64,000 nucleotides of DNA. It comes from Atlanticothrix silvestris CENA357. GTDB taxonomy: Bacteria; Cyanobacteriota; Cyanobacteriia; Cyanobacteriales; Nostocaceae. Every line of letters starts with the position of its first letter. Position 1 is the first letter of the stretch. The stretch is from NCBI RefSeq assembly GCF_016056295.1, contig NZ_JAECZB010000102.1, forward strand, positions 62,001-126,000, written 5' to 3'. Position numbers and translations under genes: made by a program. Under the pieces are notes generated by a model. It made no database searches. It was given only the letters and a program-made list of their open reading frames with translations, and was not told where the DNA came from. This document shows, in pieces, positions 1 to 8,293 of this stretch.

Positions 1-1
1 A

Positions 2-1360
2 GAATTAGACGAACTTATCAGCAGTCTGACTCGAATTATTCTAGAAAATTCTGGTGCAAAAAAATCTGTATTAATTCTTCCTCAAGAAGATACTTGGCAA
101 GTGCGGGCAATTAACTTTATTGATCAACAGTCCAATTCTCAAACTGATGTCAAAACTATTCTTGATTCACAACTATTAGATGCTTGTGAAAATATTCCTA
201 GAAAACTGATCAATTACGTTAAAAATACTCAAGAAACCGTCATCATAGACAACTGTAAAACAAATATTCCTGGTGTGATTGGGGAATATATGCTCTTACA
301 TCAACCTCAAAGTGTATTATGTACACCCATTATTAACCAAGGTCATTTGGTAGGGATTCTCTACCTAGAAAATCAACTTAATCAAGGGGTATTTACTAGT
401 CAGCGTCTACGAGTGATTAACCTACTGTCCTCCCAAGCAGCAATCGCCTTAGAAAATGCTCGACTTTATCAGCAAGCTGGGCAAGCTTTACAAGATTTAC
501 AACAAGCTCAATTACAAATTGTTCAGAGTGAAAAGATGTCTGCATTGGGTAACTTAGTTGCTGGAGTAGCTCATGAAATGAATAATCCTCTCGGTTTTAT
601 TGCTGCCAGTCTCAAACAAGCTAAACCAATATTTACTGATGTTATCCAACACTTGAAATTATATGAAAAAAGGTTTCCTACTCCCGGAGATGAAATTCTG
701 ATTCATGCCGAAAAAATCGACTTGGAATATAGCTTAGAAGATTTTCCTAAGATGATTGATTCGATGACTATGGCGTGTGACAGGCTCAAAAATATCAGTA
801 CCAGTCTCCGCACTTTTTCTCGTGCCGATAGAGATTACAAAGTACCGTTTAATATTCATGAAGGCATTGATAGCACAATTTTAATTTTAAAACATCGTCT
901 CAAAGCCAATGATATTCGTCCGGCAATTGCTGTAGTGACTGAGTATAGTAACTTACCCCAAATTGAATGCTTTCCTGGTCAATTAAATCAAGTATTTATG
1001 AATATCTTAGCGAACGCTATTGATGCATTGGATGAAGCAAATATAGGTCGGAGTTTTGAGGAAATAAAAACCAATCCTAATCGGATTACAATTACCACCT
1101 CTTTAAAAGATAAACAGGTTGAGGTGAAGATTGCTGATAATGGTCAAGGCATGAGTGAATCAATCAAGCAAAAAGTTTTTGACCACTTATTTACTACCAA
1201 AGCAGTTGGGAAAGGTACGGGATTAGGATTAGCGATCGCTCAGTCTCTTGTTGTAGAAAAACATGGCGGAACTTTGGATGTCAATTCTACTCCAGGTGAG
1301 GGAACAGAATTTGTCATTAGCTTACCGATTCTGTCTCAAACTCAGAGCGAAAGGCAATAG
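2..1360 (+). CDS. GAF-domain sensor histidine kinase, C-terminal part (5' end outside window)
   Basis: The reading frame is already open at base 2, so the gene enters from the left edge; the GTG at 101 is internal. About 452 residues are visible. A GAF sensor domain fills roughly the first 150 residues and a short coiled linker follows. The HisKA domain carries the H-box VAHEMNNP, whose His is the predicted phosphorylation site. The HATPase domain shows the N box (NILANAIDA), G1 (DNGQGM) and G2 (GKGTGLGLAI). This GAF-HisKA-HATPase tail is typical of very large cyanobacterial proteins that begin with a Ser/Thr kinase and an AAA/TPR region, but that part cannot be seen here. The protein presumably autophosphorylates in response to a ligand or redox signal bound by GAF. 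The partner response regulator is unknown. Confidence 0.88.
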   Translation, partial: ELDELISSLTRIILENSGAKKSVLILPQEDTWQVRAINFIDQQSNSQTDVKTILDSQLLDACENIPRKLINYVKNTQETVIIDNCKTNIPGVIGEYMLLHQPQSVLCTPIINQGHLVGILYLENQLNQGVFTSQRLRVINLLSSQAAIALENARLYQQAGQALQDLQQAQLQIVQSEKMSALGNLVAGVAHEMNNPLGFIAASLKQAKPIFTDVIQHLKLYEKRFPTPGDEILIHAEKIDLEYSLEDFPKMIDSMTMACDRLKNISTSLRTFSRADRDYKVPFNIHEGIDSTILILKHRLKANDIRPAIAVVTEYSNLPQIECFPGQLNQVFMNILANAIDALDEANIGRSFEEIKTNPNRITITTSLKDKQVEVKIADNGQGMSESIKQKVFDHLFTTKAVGKGTGLGLAIAQSLVVEKHGGTLDVNSTPGEGTEFVISLPILSQTQSERQ

Positions 1361-1429
1361 GCAATAGAAAAGAGACACCGGGCGATTGGAAATCGCGCCT
1401 ATACAAACAAAACCCCTGACGCTCGTTCC

Positions 1430-1453
1430 TCTCTACGAGACGCTGCGCGAGCG
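1430..1453. repeat. Dispersed short repeat, copy 1
   Basis: The 24-bp stretch starting TCTCTACGAGACGCT recurs at 12423-12446 with two differences (G/A at two sites). Both copies lie in spacers just downstream of genes. It is the kind of interspersed repeat common in Nostocales intergenic DNA; no function is apparent. Confidence 0.6.
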
Positions 1454-1479
1454 TCGGAGGGTTCCCCTACACTCTGCTT

Positions 1480-3429
1480 CTAGGCTGCGGAAATTTTGGG
1501 TGCTTCAGCCTTAGGTTCTACGATTTTTTTTAGTGTTTCCTCATCAAAAACGTTTAAGTCAAACCAAAAAGTGGTTCCCACCCCAACTTCACTGACCAGA
1601 TGCACCTTGCTACGATGCCTTTCCATGATGTTTCTCACAATTGATAGACCCAAGCCAGTACCTTCTAAAGTGTGAACTCGATTTTCTACACGGAAGAAGC
1701 GGTCAAAAATTGCTTGTTGGTCTTCTGAGGCAATACCAATGCCAGTATCAGAGATTTCCACCCGCACTTGAGAAGACAGAGTATGAGAAGTGGGCTTGGA
1801 ATCTAATTGGTAAGTACGGATGGCCACCTTGCCACCTGCCTGAGTGAATTTCAAAGCATTGCCAACTAAATTAGCTAAAACTTGCAGCAACAAATCATAA
1901 TTACCCACGACTAATGGTAAATTGGGAGCGACTTCTTGAATTAGTTCAATGCCTTTATCTCTAGCATTGAGTTGGTAAGTACGTAGCGTTTGTTCGATCG
2001 CTTGTGCCAAATCCACCCCACCGAAGTTATAATTGCGACCTGATTCGAGTTTTGACAAATCCAAAACATCGTTAACTAAGCGAGTCAGGCGATCAGTTTC
2101 ATGATTGACAGTCTGCAAAAAATCCTGCCGTTGTTCTAAACTCAAGTCTTCGCCGTAGTCATGCAAAGTTTCAATAAACGATTTGATATTAAATAAAGGC
2201 GTTCGCAGTTCGTGAGAAACGTTGCTGATAAATTGGCTTTTGGCCTCGTTGAGTTCTACCTCGCGGGTAATATCTTGCACAGTTATGGCAATTCCTTTAA
2301 TACTCTCCCGTTGCAGGTTAAGTACTGTCGTTAAGAGAATGCGGATTGTGCGCTTGATAGGTTGGCTAAGATGAATGCGGAACTCGGCACTTTCACATTC
2401 GCCAGCTGCCATTTCATACAAGGGATTGGTGATTTCCATTTGTACAGCTGGAGGCAAGTTATGTAAAACATTGCTCCCTACCACCTCATCACCTTCCCAG
2501 CCAAAAATTCGCCGTGCCGTGGGATTAACTAAGATAACTTGCATACTGTTGTCGATCAAGACAGCACCATCGGCGATTGTTGAAACCAAGGTTTCTAATT
2601 TGGCTTTTTCTGCTGTTAGTTCCTCGATGTTTTGCTCTTCATAACTCTCTAGGCGTTCCGCCATTTCATTAAAACTGAAAATTAATTCTCCTAGTTCACC
2701 TCCTAGGGGTAAATCAATTCGCTGTTTGAAATTACCGGCAGCAATTTGTTTTACCCCTACCAAAAGTTCTTTAATCGGCTTAGTGATGGTTAAAGCGTTA
2801 ATGACTCCTGCCAAAATCACCATTACCCAAATTGTGATAAAAACAGCGATGGTGACATCACGGGTGAAATTTGTAGAAATAACTGCTGCTTGGTTAGGGT
2901 TGATCCCAATCGCCAATACACCTAAATATTTTTTATCGACAATCAGAGGAATAAATACATCGGTGACGACCCCATCTGGGGACATGTGTTGCCGCACCAT
3001 TGGTTTATCCCCTTCACCGGGATAATCTTCCGGCAGTTGTATCCGCCGTTCAATGGTGAGGGAATTTTCTACCTCTGGTTCCCAAAAAGGAATGCCAAAA
3101 TAGATTTTCCCAGTTTCATCAGCGTAGAGCATGTAACGTACACTAGAGGTACTGCTATAGAAGCGTTGGGAGAATTGGGCAACCTCTGTAAGATTATGTT
3201 CAGCGACCAGGGGGGTAACGTTGGCAGCGAGCAGTAGCCCTAAATCACGACCGAAGCGTGTATCGTTCATGCGCGCATCCTGCTGGATTGTATTCACAGC
3301 CCAGAAGGTCAGACCACTCATTACCAAAGAAACCACCAACGTGGCGACAGCCAAAAGCTTGGTCTGGAGGGTGAACTCTGACCACCAATTGGCGATCGCT
3401 TCTCGGATTGTTGTAAAAAGAGCTAGCAT
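1480..3429 (-). CDS. nblS: NblS/Hik33-type membrane sensor histidine kinase
   Basis: This 649-residue protein has the order and length of NblS (Hik33, DspA), the cyanobacterial kinase controlling high-light and nutrient-stress responses, including phycobilisome degradation. A first membrane segment lies at about residues 24-46, followed by an extracytoplasmic sensor region to about 190 and a second membrane segment at about 193-215. A HAMP domain, a PAS domain (about 275-390), HisKA with His406 in SNVSHELRTP, and HATPase with DTGIGI and GTGLGLSI follow. purD lies upstream on the same strand, an association I recall from many cyanobacteria, but here xisI and xisH sit between them. The 360-bp spacer upstream must hold its promoter. 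Its response regulators (RpaB/NblR type) are not in the window. Confidence 0.92.
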   Translation of the reverse strand: MLALFTTIREAIANWWSEFTLQTKLLAVATLVVSLVMSGLTFWAVNTIQQDARMNDTRFGRDLGLLLAANVTPLVAEHNLTEVAQFSQRFYSSTSSVRYMLYADETGKIYFGIPFWEPEVENSLTIERRIQLPEDYPGEGDKPMVRQHMSPDGVVTDVFIPLIVDKKYLGVLAIGINPNQAAVISTNFTRDVTIAVFITIWVMVILAGVINALTITKPIKELLVGVKQIAAGNFKQRIDLPLGGELGELIFSFNEMAERLESYEEQNIEELTAEKAKLETLVSTIADGAVLIDNSMQVILVNPTARRIFGWEGDEVVGSNVLHNLPPAVQMEITNPLYEMAAGECESAEFRIHLSQPIKRTIRILLTTVLNLQRESIKGIAITVQDITREVELNEAKSQFISNVSHELRTPLFNIKSFIETLHDYGEDLSLEQRQDFLQTVNHETDRLTRLVNDVLDLSKLESGRNYNFGGVDLAQAIEQTLRTYQLNARDKGIELIQEVAPNLPLVVGNYDLLLQVLANLVGNALKFTQAGGKVAIRTYQLDSKPTSHTLSSQVRVEISDTGIGIASEDQQAIFDRFFRVENRVHTLEGTGLGLSIVRNIMERHRSKVHLVSEVGVGTTFWFDLNVFDEETLKKIVEPKAEAPKISAA

Positions 3430-3789
3430 TTTAAATAAAGTTGTTAGTAGTCTTTGTTATAAACCCCAACAACTAAAAAATTAACAGTTAATTTGACAAA
3501 CATGTTAAGGAGATGGGGAAATTGGAGGTTTCCCTTAAGGTAGCCTCAACAACGAATTTAACTTATTTCAGACATCGGAGTTAATATCTAGTTGAGGATT
3601 GATGCGTTCAACTCTATTTTTTGACTGCTAGGTTATGCGTAAACGCGTAGTAGTGTAACAAAAATCTAATCTATCTAAATTTTGAGCTAGCTGTCCGGTT
3701 CCGGTTAGCGATGGCTAATAAACTTGAACTGGGCACCAAAATTTTCGTACCTTCTGCCGCACCGCATTGTGAGAGGTCGCCACAAACAG
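3430..3789. other. Spacer between xisI and nblS
   Basis: This 360-bp spacer has no convincing ORF. It must carry the nblS promoter and perhaps the xisI terminator. I could not assign a clear HLR1 box, operator or hairpin by eye. Confidence 0.5.
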
Positions 3790-4134
3790 CTACGATGCGA
3801 CTGCAAAATCTGTGTACTGCCGCATCTTAGGCTCATGGAATGCCAACACTATATCTTGCTTGGGAACACCTGCACGAACGGGGTCAGTTGCGATACCATC
3901 TTCAGTCCAGTCCTCCTCGATCCAGAATTTGCCATCTTGAATCCGAACGTATACAGTCATACCAGTAATGCGATCGCCTTTTTGCCAGCCAAGGTTCATC
4001 CAAATATAGTGACCCTTTGGCTCATCCATAATCAAGAATGTTTCGATGCCTTGGTGCGGACGACGGTTACATAGTTCTATATACTCTGTCAGGATACGCT
4101 TAATTAGCTTGGGATACTCAGTTAATTTATCCAT
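3790..4134 (-). CDS. xisI: XisI-family excision controlling factor protein
   Basis: This 114-residue protein matches the XisI family across its whole length: an N-terminal MDKLTEYPKLIKRILTEY helix, the IWMNLGWQKGDR strand region, and the C-terminal IVLAFHEPKMRQYTDFAV. In Anabaena, XisI and XisH are needed for excision of the fdxN element in heterocysts, but the two genes occur as pairs in many cyanobacterial genomes without any such element, so the role here is open. Its start overlaps the 3' end of xisH by 13 bp, showing translational coupling. The partner xisH is frameshifted, so this copy may be losing function. No element boundary or XisF-type recombinase was found nearby. Confidence 0.9.
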   Translation of the reverse strand: MDKLTEYPKLIKRILTEYIELCNRRPHQGIETFLIMDEPKGHYIWMNLGWQKGDRITGMTVYVRIQDGKFWIEEDWTEDGIATDPVRAGVPKQDIVLAFHEPKMRQYTDFAVAS

Positions 4135-4537
4135 TGTGTGATCTCCTCTGTCTCTGTATCGACGACAATGAGTGGAAGTTGATGTTTTTGGAGGATGAGT
4201 TGAATCACATCTTGCGTGAAAAAGCTTTTGTGGGTGATCGCATTGATAGCAACGTAAAGTTTACGGTCTGGCGCTGTTTCCTCTAAAAGATAACGGTAGA
4301 TGTCATACTGACCAAGAGCCTCTTTCAAATCTTGTATCTTTGATGCGCCAATAAAGCTTTTCACTTCAACTACAAGTTTTAGCCCATCTCGTTCAACTGC
4401 AATAGGACGTTCAGCACCAAGATCAGCGTACAACGTTGTTCTTCGATACTGAATTACGTAGGGATCATCTGTAATCGCCCAGCCGTCCTTTATCAGTGCG
4501 TTTTTTACCGCATTATGGATAAGTCTAACTTGGGCAT
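4122..4537 (-). pseudogene. xisH: XisH-family protein, single-base frameshift near the N-terminus
   Basis: The frame from 4433 down to 4122 encodes most of an XisH protein, including the GAERPIAVERDG and VVEVKSF motifs of its PD-(D/E)XK-like nuclease fold. Upstream, the same frame continues as HNAVKNALIKDGW, the normal XisH N-terminus, but has no start codon before a stop near 4577. The natural start ATG at 4537-4535 encodes MPKLDL in another frame and hits a stop after ten codons. Adding one base near 4520 (TTAT-CCATAAT to TTATACCATAAT) would join MPKLDLY to HNAVKNAL. The gene therefore has either a real 1-bp deletion or a sequencing error. A shortened product from TTG 4433 (103 residues) is possible but would lack the first helix. 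Confidence 0.8.
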
Positions 4538-4580
4538 AACTTAAGTATAAGTCAGCTTCGCTGCCTGATATAAATCACTA

Positions 4581-4613
4581 GACATCTTGCAAAATTTACT
4601 TTTGCATGATGTC
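4581..4613. repeat. Imperfect inverted repeat downstream of purD
   Basis: Arms 4581-4594 and 4600-4613 pair at 13 of 14 positions around a 5-nt loop. It lies just beyond the purD stop codon. It has no good U-run on the minus strand, so it is either a weak terminator or a short mobile palindrome. Confidence 0.5.
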
Positions 4614-4636
4614 TATACTTGTTGAGTATGCGAAGA

Positions 4637-5920
4637 TTACTCTTTATTTACCACTCTATAACCGATGTCTCCTCGATAATATATCCCCTCAAATTGAATA
4701 GCTTTGATGCCAGTGTATGCTTGGGCGATCGCTTGCTCAAAATTTTTGCCTACCCCGGTGACATTTAACACTCTCCCTCCATCTGTCACTAGTTGTTGTT
4801 GCTGATTTAACTTGGTGCCAGCATGAAATACAGTTGCTCCTGCTGCCTCTGCTTCACTAATGCCAGTAATGACTTTACCTTTCTCATAAGCTCCAGGATA
4901 ACCGCCGGAGGCAGCGACGACAGTTGCACATGCTCCCTCTTGCCAAGCAATGGGAGGCAATTCGCCTAAACGCTGCTGTACACAAGCTAGAAGTAAATCT
5001 TCTAAGGGTGTTGCCAAAAGTGGCAAAATTACCTGGGTTTCTGGATCGCCAAAGCGACAGTTAAATTCTAAAACTTTAAAATCGCCGTTGGGTGCAATCA
5101 TTAACCCAGCATAAAGCACGCCTCGGTAGTCAATACCTTTAGATTTTAAAGCTGCGATCGCCTTTTCTAAAACTTCTGTTTGAACGCGTGCCATCAACTC
5201 TGACGTGGCAATAGGTGCTGGGGCATAAGCTCCCATACCACCAGTATTGTCTCCTGTATCGCCTTCACCAATTCGCTTATGATCTTGAGCAGGTAGCAAA
5301 GCTCGAATTGTCAGTCCATCGGTCAGTGCTAAAACCGAAACCTCTTGCCCAATCAAACATTCTTCAATAACGACAAAATTGCCTGCACTACCAAACTGAC
5401 CTTGAAAAATGCTATCTATGGCAATTTCTGCCTGTTTTAGCGTTTCAGCAACTATTACACCCTTACCAGCTGCTAAACCATCAGCTTTGACAACTATAGG
5501 CGTTCCTTGTGCTTTGACATAAGATTTAGCTGCTACTGCCTGCGTAAAAACCGCGGCCCGTGCCGTTGGAATCCCCGCTTCTTGCATCAGGGCTTTTGCC
5601 CAAGCTTTGCTTGCCTCAATTTGCGCTCCGGCTCTGACTGGGCCAAATACCATCAATCCTTTGTCTTGGAGGTAATCTGTAATTCCCTCTGCCAAAGGTA
5701 CTTCTGGCCCAATTATCACAAGAGTGATACCGTTTTCTAGAGCATATCGGCTTATGCCTTCAAAATCATCCACTGCTAAGGGCAAGTTATGGCAACGTTC
5801 CATACTTGCTGTGCCTCCATTCCCCGGTACACAGGCAACTTGCTCAATTTGCTTAGATTGCAACAGCTTCCATGCCAGAGCGTGTTCGCGCCCCCCATTA
5901 CCTACAACTAAAACTTTCAC
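4637..5920 (-). CDS. purD: Phosphoribosylamine-glycine ligase
   Basis: PurD (GARS) joins glycine to 5-phosphoribosylamine using ATP, the second step of purine synthesis. The 427-residue length is normal. The N-terminus MKVLVVGNGGREHALAWKL is diagnostic. The ATP-grasp core includes VVKADGLAAGKGV, and the metal/nucleotide region includes the GDTGDNTGGMGAYAPAP and EFNCRFGDPE segments. The ATG at 5920 gives the conserved N-terminus. purH of the same pathway lies alone at 58.3 kb, so the pathway genes are scattered as usual in cyanobacteria. Confidence 0.97.
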   Translation of the reverse strand: MKVLVVGNGGREHALAWKLLQSKQIEQVACVPGNGGTASMERCHNLPLAVDDFEGISRYALENGITLVIIGPEVPLAEGITDYLQDKGLMVFGPVRAGAQIEASKAWAKALMQEAGIPTARAAVFTQAVAAKSYVKAQGTPIVVKADGLAAGKGVIVAETLKQAEIAIDSIFQGQFGSAGNFVVIEECLIGQEVSVLALTDGLTIRALLPAQDHKRIGEGDTGDNTGGMGAYAPAPIATSELMARVQTEVLEKAIAALKSKGIDYRGVLYAGLMIAPNGDFKVLEFNCRFGDPETQVILPLLATPLEDLLLACVQQRLGELPPIAWQEGACATVVAASGGYPGAYEKGKVITGISEAEAAGATVFHAGTKLNQQQQLVTDGGRVLNVTGVGKNFEQAIAQAYTGIKAIQFEGIYYRGDIGYRVVNKE

Positions 5921-6335
5921 TGATTTCCTCGTGCGTTTCTTGCGAAACGAGAATGCCCAATTCGGCTCTCGCGGATCAATTTTTTCATCAATTCTCGCAC
6001 TTGTACAAGCCTCTTATGATTAAATATATAGGCATTAACCAATGTAGTTAGCTAAAAAGTTAATTTATTACCCATATCTAACTTTAATTCTTCGCATCTA
6101 CTGACCTGTTTTAGCTATTGAATTTTAACTATATTTTTCTTGAAATTAAATTTAATTAATTAGCAAATTTATAATTTTATATTATTAGCATCCTAAAATA
6201 GAAGATTTTTAATTTAATTATTTATTATAATGCTCTCACCAAAAATTAAAAAAATCCAATTAACAACAAATTATTGATTATAATTAGTAACTTGTGAATA
6301 TCTAGAGATTAATCAGGATATAAAAAATAGGCAGC
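5921..6335. promoter_or_regulatory. AT-rich divergent spacer between purD and the epimerase gene
   Basis: This 415-bp region is strongly AT-rich, especially 6120-6320, and separates two divergently transcribed genes, so it should hold both promoters. No ORF, operator palindrome or riboswitch-like structure was recognised. Confidence 0.5.
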
Positions 6336-7283
6336 ATGGCTAAAATTATCGTTACTGGAGCCGCCGGATTTATTGGCTCTCATCTTACAGAAACATTGTT
6401 AAAACAAGGAAAAGAAGTAATCGGAATTGATGAATTCAATGATTACTACGATCCGATATTAAAGCGTAACAATATTGCACACTTACATCAATCACCTGGT
6501 TTTACATTAATTGAAGGAGATATGCAGTTTTTAGATTGGCCAAAACTCCTAAAAGATGTTGATTTAGTTTACCATCAAGCGGCACAAGCAGGGGTAAGAG
6601 CAAGTTGGGGTAAAGGTTTTCGAGGTTATACAGAACGAAATATTAACGCTACACAAGTTTTGCTGGAAGCAGCTAAGGATGCTAAACATCTGAAAAGGTT
6701 AGTGTTTGCTTCTTCATCGAGTGTATATGGTGATGCAGAAACATTACCCACCCACGAAGGAATTTGTCCTCAACCAGTTTCTCCTTATGGCATTACGAAG
6801 CTAGCATCGGAGTTTTTATGTGAACTGTATCACAAAAACTTTGGCGTACCCTGTGTAACATTGCGCTATTTCACAGTCTATGGCCCCAAACAGCGCCCAG
6901 ATATGGCATTCCATAAGTTCTTTAAATCCATTTTGCAAGATGAAGCAATTCCTATTTATGGGGATGGGCAGCAAACGCGGGAGTTTACCTTTGTTAGTGA
7001 TATTGTCGCCGCCAATTTAGCCGCCGCGATCGCACCCGAAGCAGTGGGAGAAATCTTTAATATTGGTGGCGGTAGCAGGGTAATTTTAGCAGAAGTCTTG
7101 GATACGATTGAAGAAATTGTCGGGAAACCAATCAAAAGAAACCACATAGAAAAGGCAATGGGAGACGCACGCCACACTGCTGCTGATGTATCTAAAGCAC
7201 AGAAAATTCTGGGATATCAGCCGCAAGTCTCTTTACGAGAGGGTTTGACGCAGGAATGGGAGTGGATTAAATCTTTGTATTAA
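6336..7283 (+). CDS. NAD-dependent epimerase/dehydratase (extended SDR)
   Basis: This 315-residue extended short-chain dehydrogenase acts on a nucleotide sugar. The Rossmann motif GAAGFIGSH is at residues 8-16. The catalytic serines lie in FASSSSVYG, and the YGITK segment supplies the Tyr-xxx-Lys pair. The C-terminal part has REFTFVSDIV and IFNIGGG, typical of UDP-glucose/UDP-glucuronate 4-epimerase relatives. The exact sugar cannot be told from sequence. Start ATG 6336 gives MAKIIVTGAAG, the usual beginning. The gene stands alone, not in a polysaccharide cluster. Confidence 0.9.
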   Translation: MAKIIVTGAAGFIGSHLTETLLKQGKEVIGIDEFNDYYDPILKRNNIAHLHQSPGFTLIEGDMQFLDWPKLLKDVDLVYHQAAQAGVRASWGKGFRGYTERNINATQVLLEAAKDAKHLKRLVFASSSSVYGDAETLPTHEGICPQPVSPYGITKLASEFLCELYHKNFGVPCVTLRYFTVYGPKQRPDMAFHKFFKSILQDEAIPIYGDGQQTREFTFVSDIVAANLAAAIAPEAVGEIFNIGGGSRVILAEVLDTIEEIVGKPIKRNHIEKAMGDARHTAADVSKAQKILGYQPQVSLREGLTQEWEWIKSLY

Positions 7284-7533
7284 CTCTAGTGTAGTTTGCA
7301 TTCAACATTACACTTGGCGTTTCATGCTTTACCGCAAAAATTACATTCCCTTAGACTATGTTAGTTTCCTCAACTACGCCAGCGATCGCATTTTTCTGCA
7401 AAAGGTCGGCGGCGGTTATATCTTCGTCCACCGGAGACTTGCTGGAACATTTTGCCTGCATGGAGTGAGTTTAGGTAGAGTGAGTGCGATCGCCGCTTTT
7501 GTAGCAACTATCTTGAAAGTCAGGTTATGGTAC

Positions 7534-7920
7534 TTACCAAGAACGAGTAACTGCGTAATTGTCTAGCACTGCATCCACGCTAATGATAGGGATCTTTTCT
7601 GTGAGTGCTTGGGCAACCAAAAGCCGATCAAAGGGATCTTTATGATGGAAGGGCAGAGTCACGATCGCGGCTGCATGAGCAACTTTAATCGGTAATATTT
7701 CTAATTCGTTAACTTGGATTTGATGCTCCATCCATGTTTCAAAATTTCCAGGAATTTGATACTTACCAATACTAACTTTAATGGCAATTTCCCAATAGGA
7801 AGCAGGACTGAGCAAGATATCATTGAGGGGATCGACAATCAAATCACAGGCGACTTGACTAAGAGCGCGCTCGTTAAGTACAAACCAGAGGAATGCCTGA
7901 GTATCGAGCAGAAACTTCAT
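7534..7920 (-). CDS. PIN-domain toxin (VapC-like)
   Basis: This 128-residue PIN nuclease is a probable toxin that cuts RNA. Acidic metal-binding residues are visible: Asp6 in FLLDTQAFLW, Glu in SYWEIAIK, Asp in DPFDRLLVAQA, and a C-terminal Asp in ISVDAVLDNY. The LDTQAFLW start puts it in the PIN subgroup usually paired with Phd-type antitoxins. Its ATG overlaps the stop of the upstream antitoxin gene by 4 bp (ATGA), indicating one operon with coupled translation. Confidence 0.9.
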   Translation of the reverse strand: MKFLLDTQAFLWFVLNERALSQVACDLIVDPLNDILLSPASYWEIAIKVSIGKYQIPGNFETWMEHQIQVNELEILPIKVAHAAAIVTLPFHHKDPFDRLLVAQALTEKIPIISVDAVLDNYAVTRSW

Positions 7921-8147
7921 GGCATGTAGTCGTGAAAGTCTTCCAAGTGGGTTTCATCTTCGGAAAGGATGGTTAGGGTTCCGATTGCACTACCGGGCTG
8001 GCGAGGCTTACGGGGTGGTTGAAGTTCGCCAATCAGTCTGGCGACAGTGCGATTACCGGAAAGAATTTGCACTTCTTCACCAGGTTGCAGACTTGCAATT
8101 AGTTCAGGTAAACGAAGTTGAGCTTCTGTTAACGGAATCTGCGTCAT
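7917..8147 (-). CDS. Phd/YefM-type antitoxin
   Basis: This 76-residue protein begins MTQIPLTEAQLRLPELIASL and contains GEEVQILSGNRTVARLI, the compact DNA-binding fold of Phd/YefM antitoxins. The acidic C-terminus (SEDETHLEDFHDYMP) would be the toxin-wrapping tail. It precedes the PIN toxin gene with a 4-bp overlap, the standard order. By analogy it represses its own promoter, which should lie just upstream of 8147. Confidence 0.88.
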   Translation of the reverse strand: MTQIPLTEAQLRLPELIASLQPGEEVQILSGNRTVARLIGELQPPRKPRQPGSAIGTLTILSEDETHLEDFHDYMP

Positions 8148-8293
8148 TGTTTTGTGCTTCTATGCGTTAGCCGTTCTTAGCGTCTGGTAGAGAAGACTTT
8201 GGCAAAGCCATCGCTCTTGTTTAATTTTACAGGTATCTTGAATTTAGGCGATCGCCTGTCTAATTAGTTCAACTCTTAGCTTAATACCTACCC

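Noticed and set aside
7324-7566. 80-codon plus-strand ORF
   Set aside because: It overlaps the 3' end of the PIN gene on the other strand, has no similarity I recognise and no clear ribosome site; probably chance.
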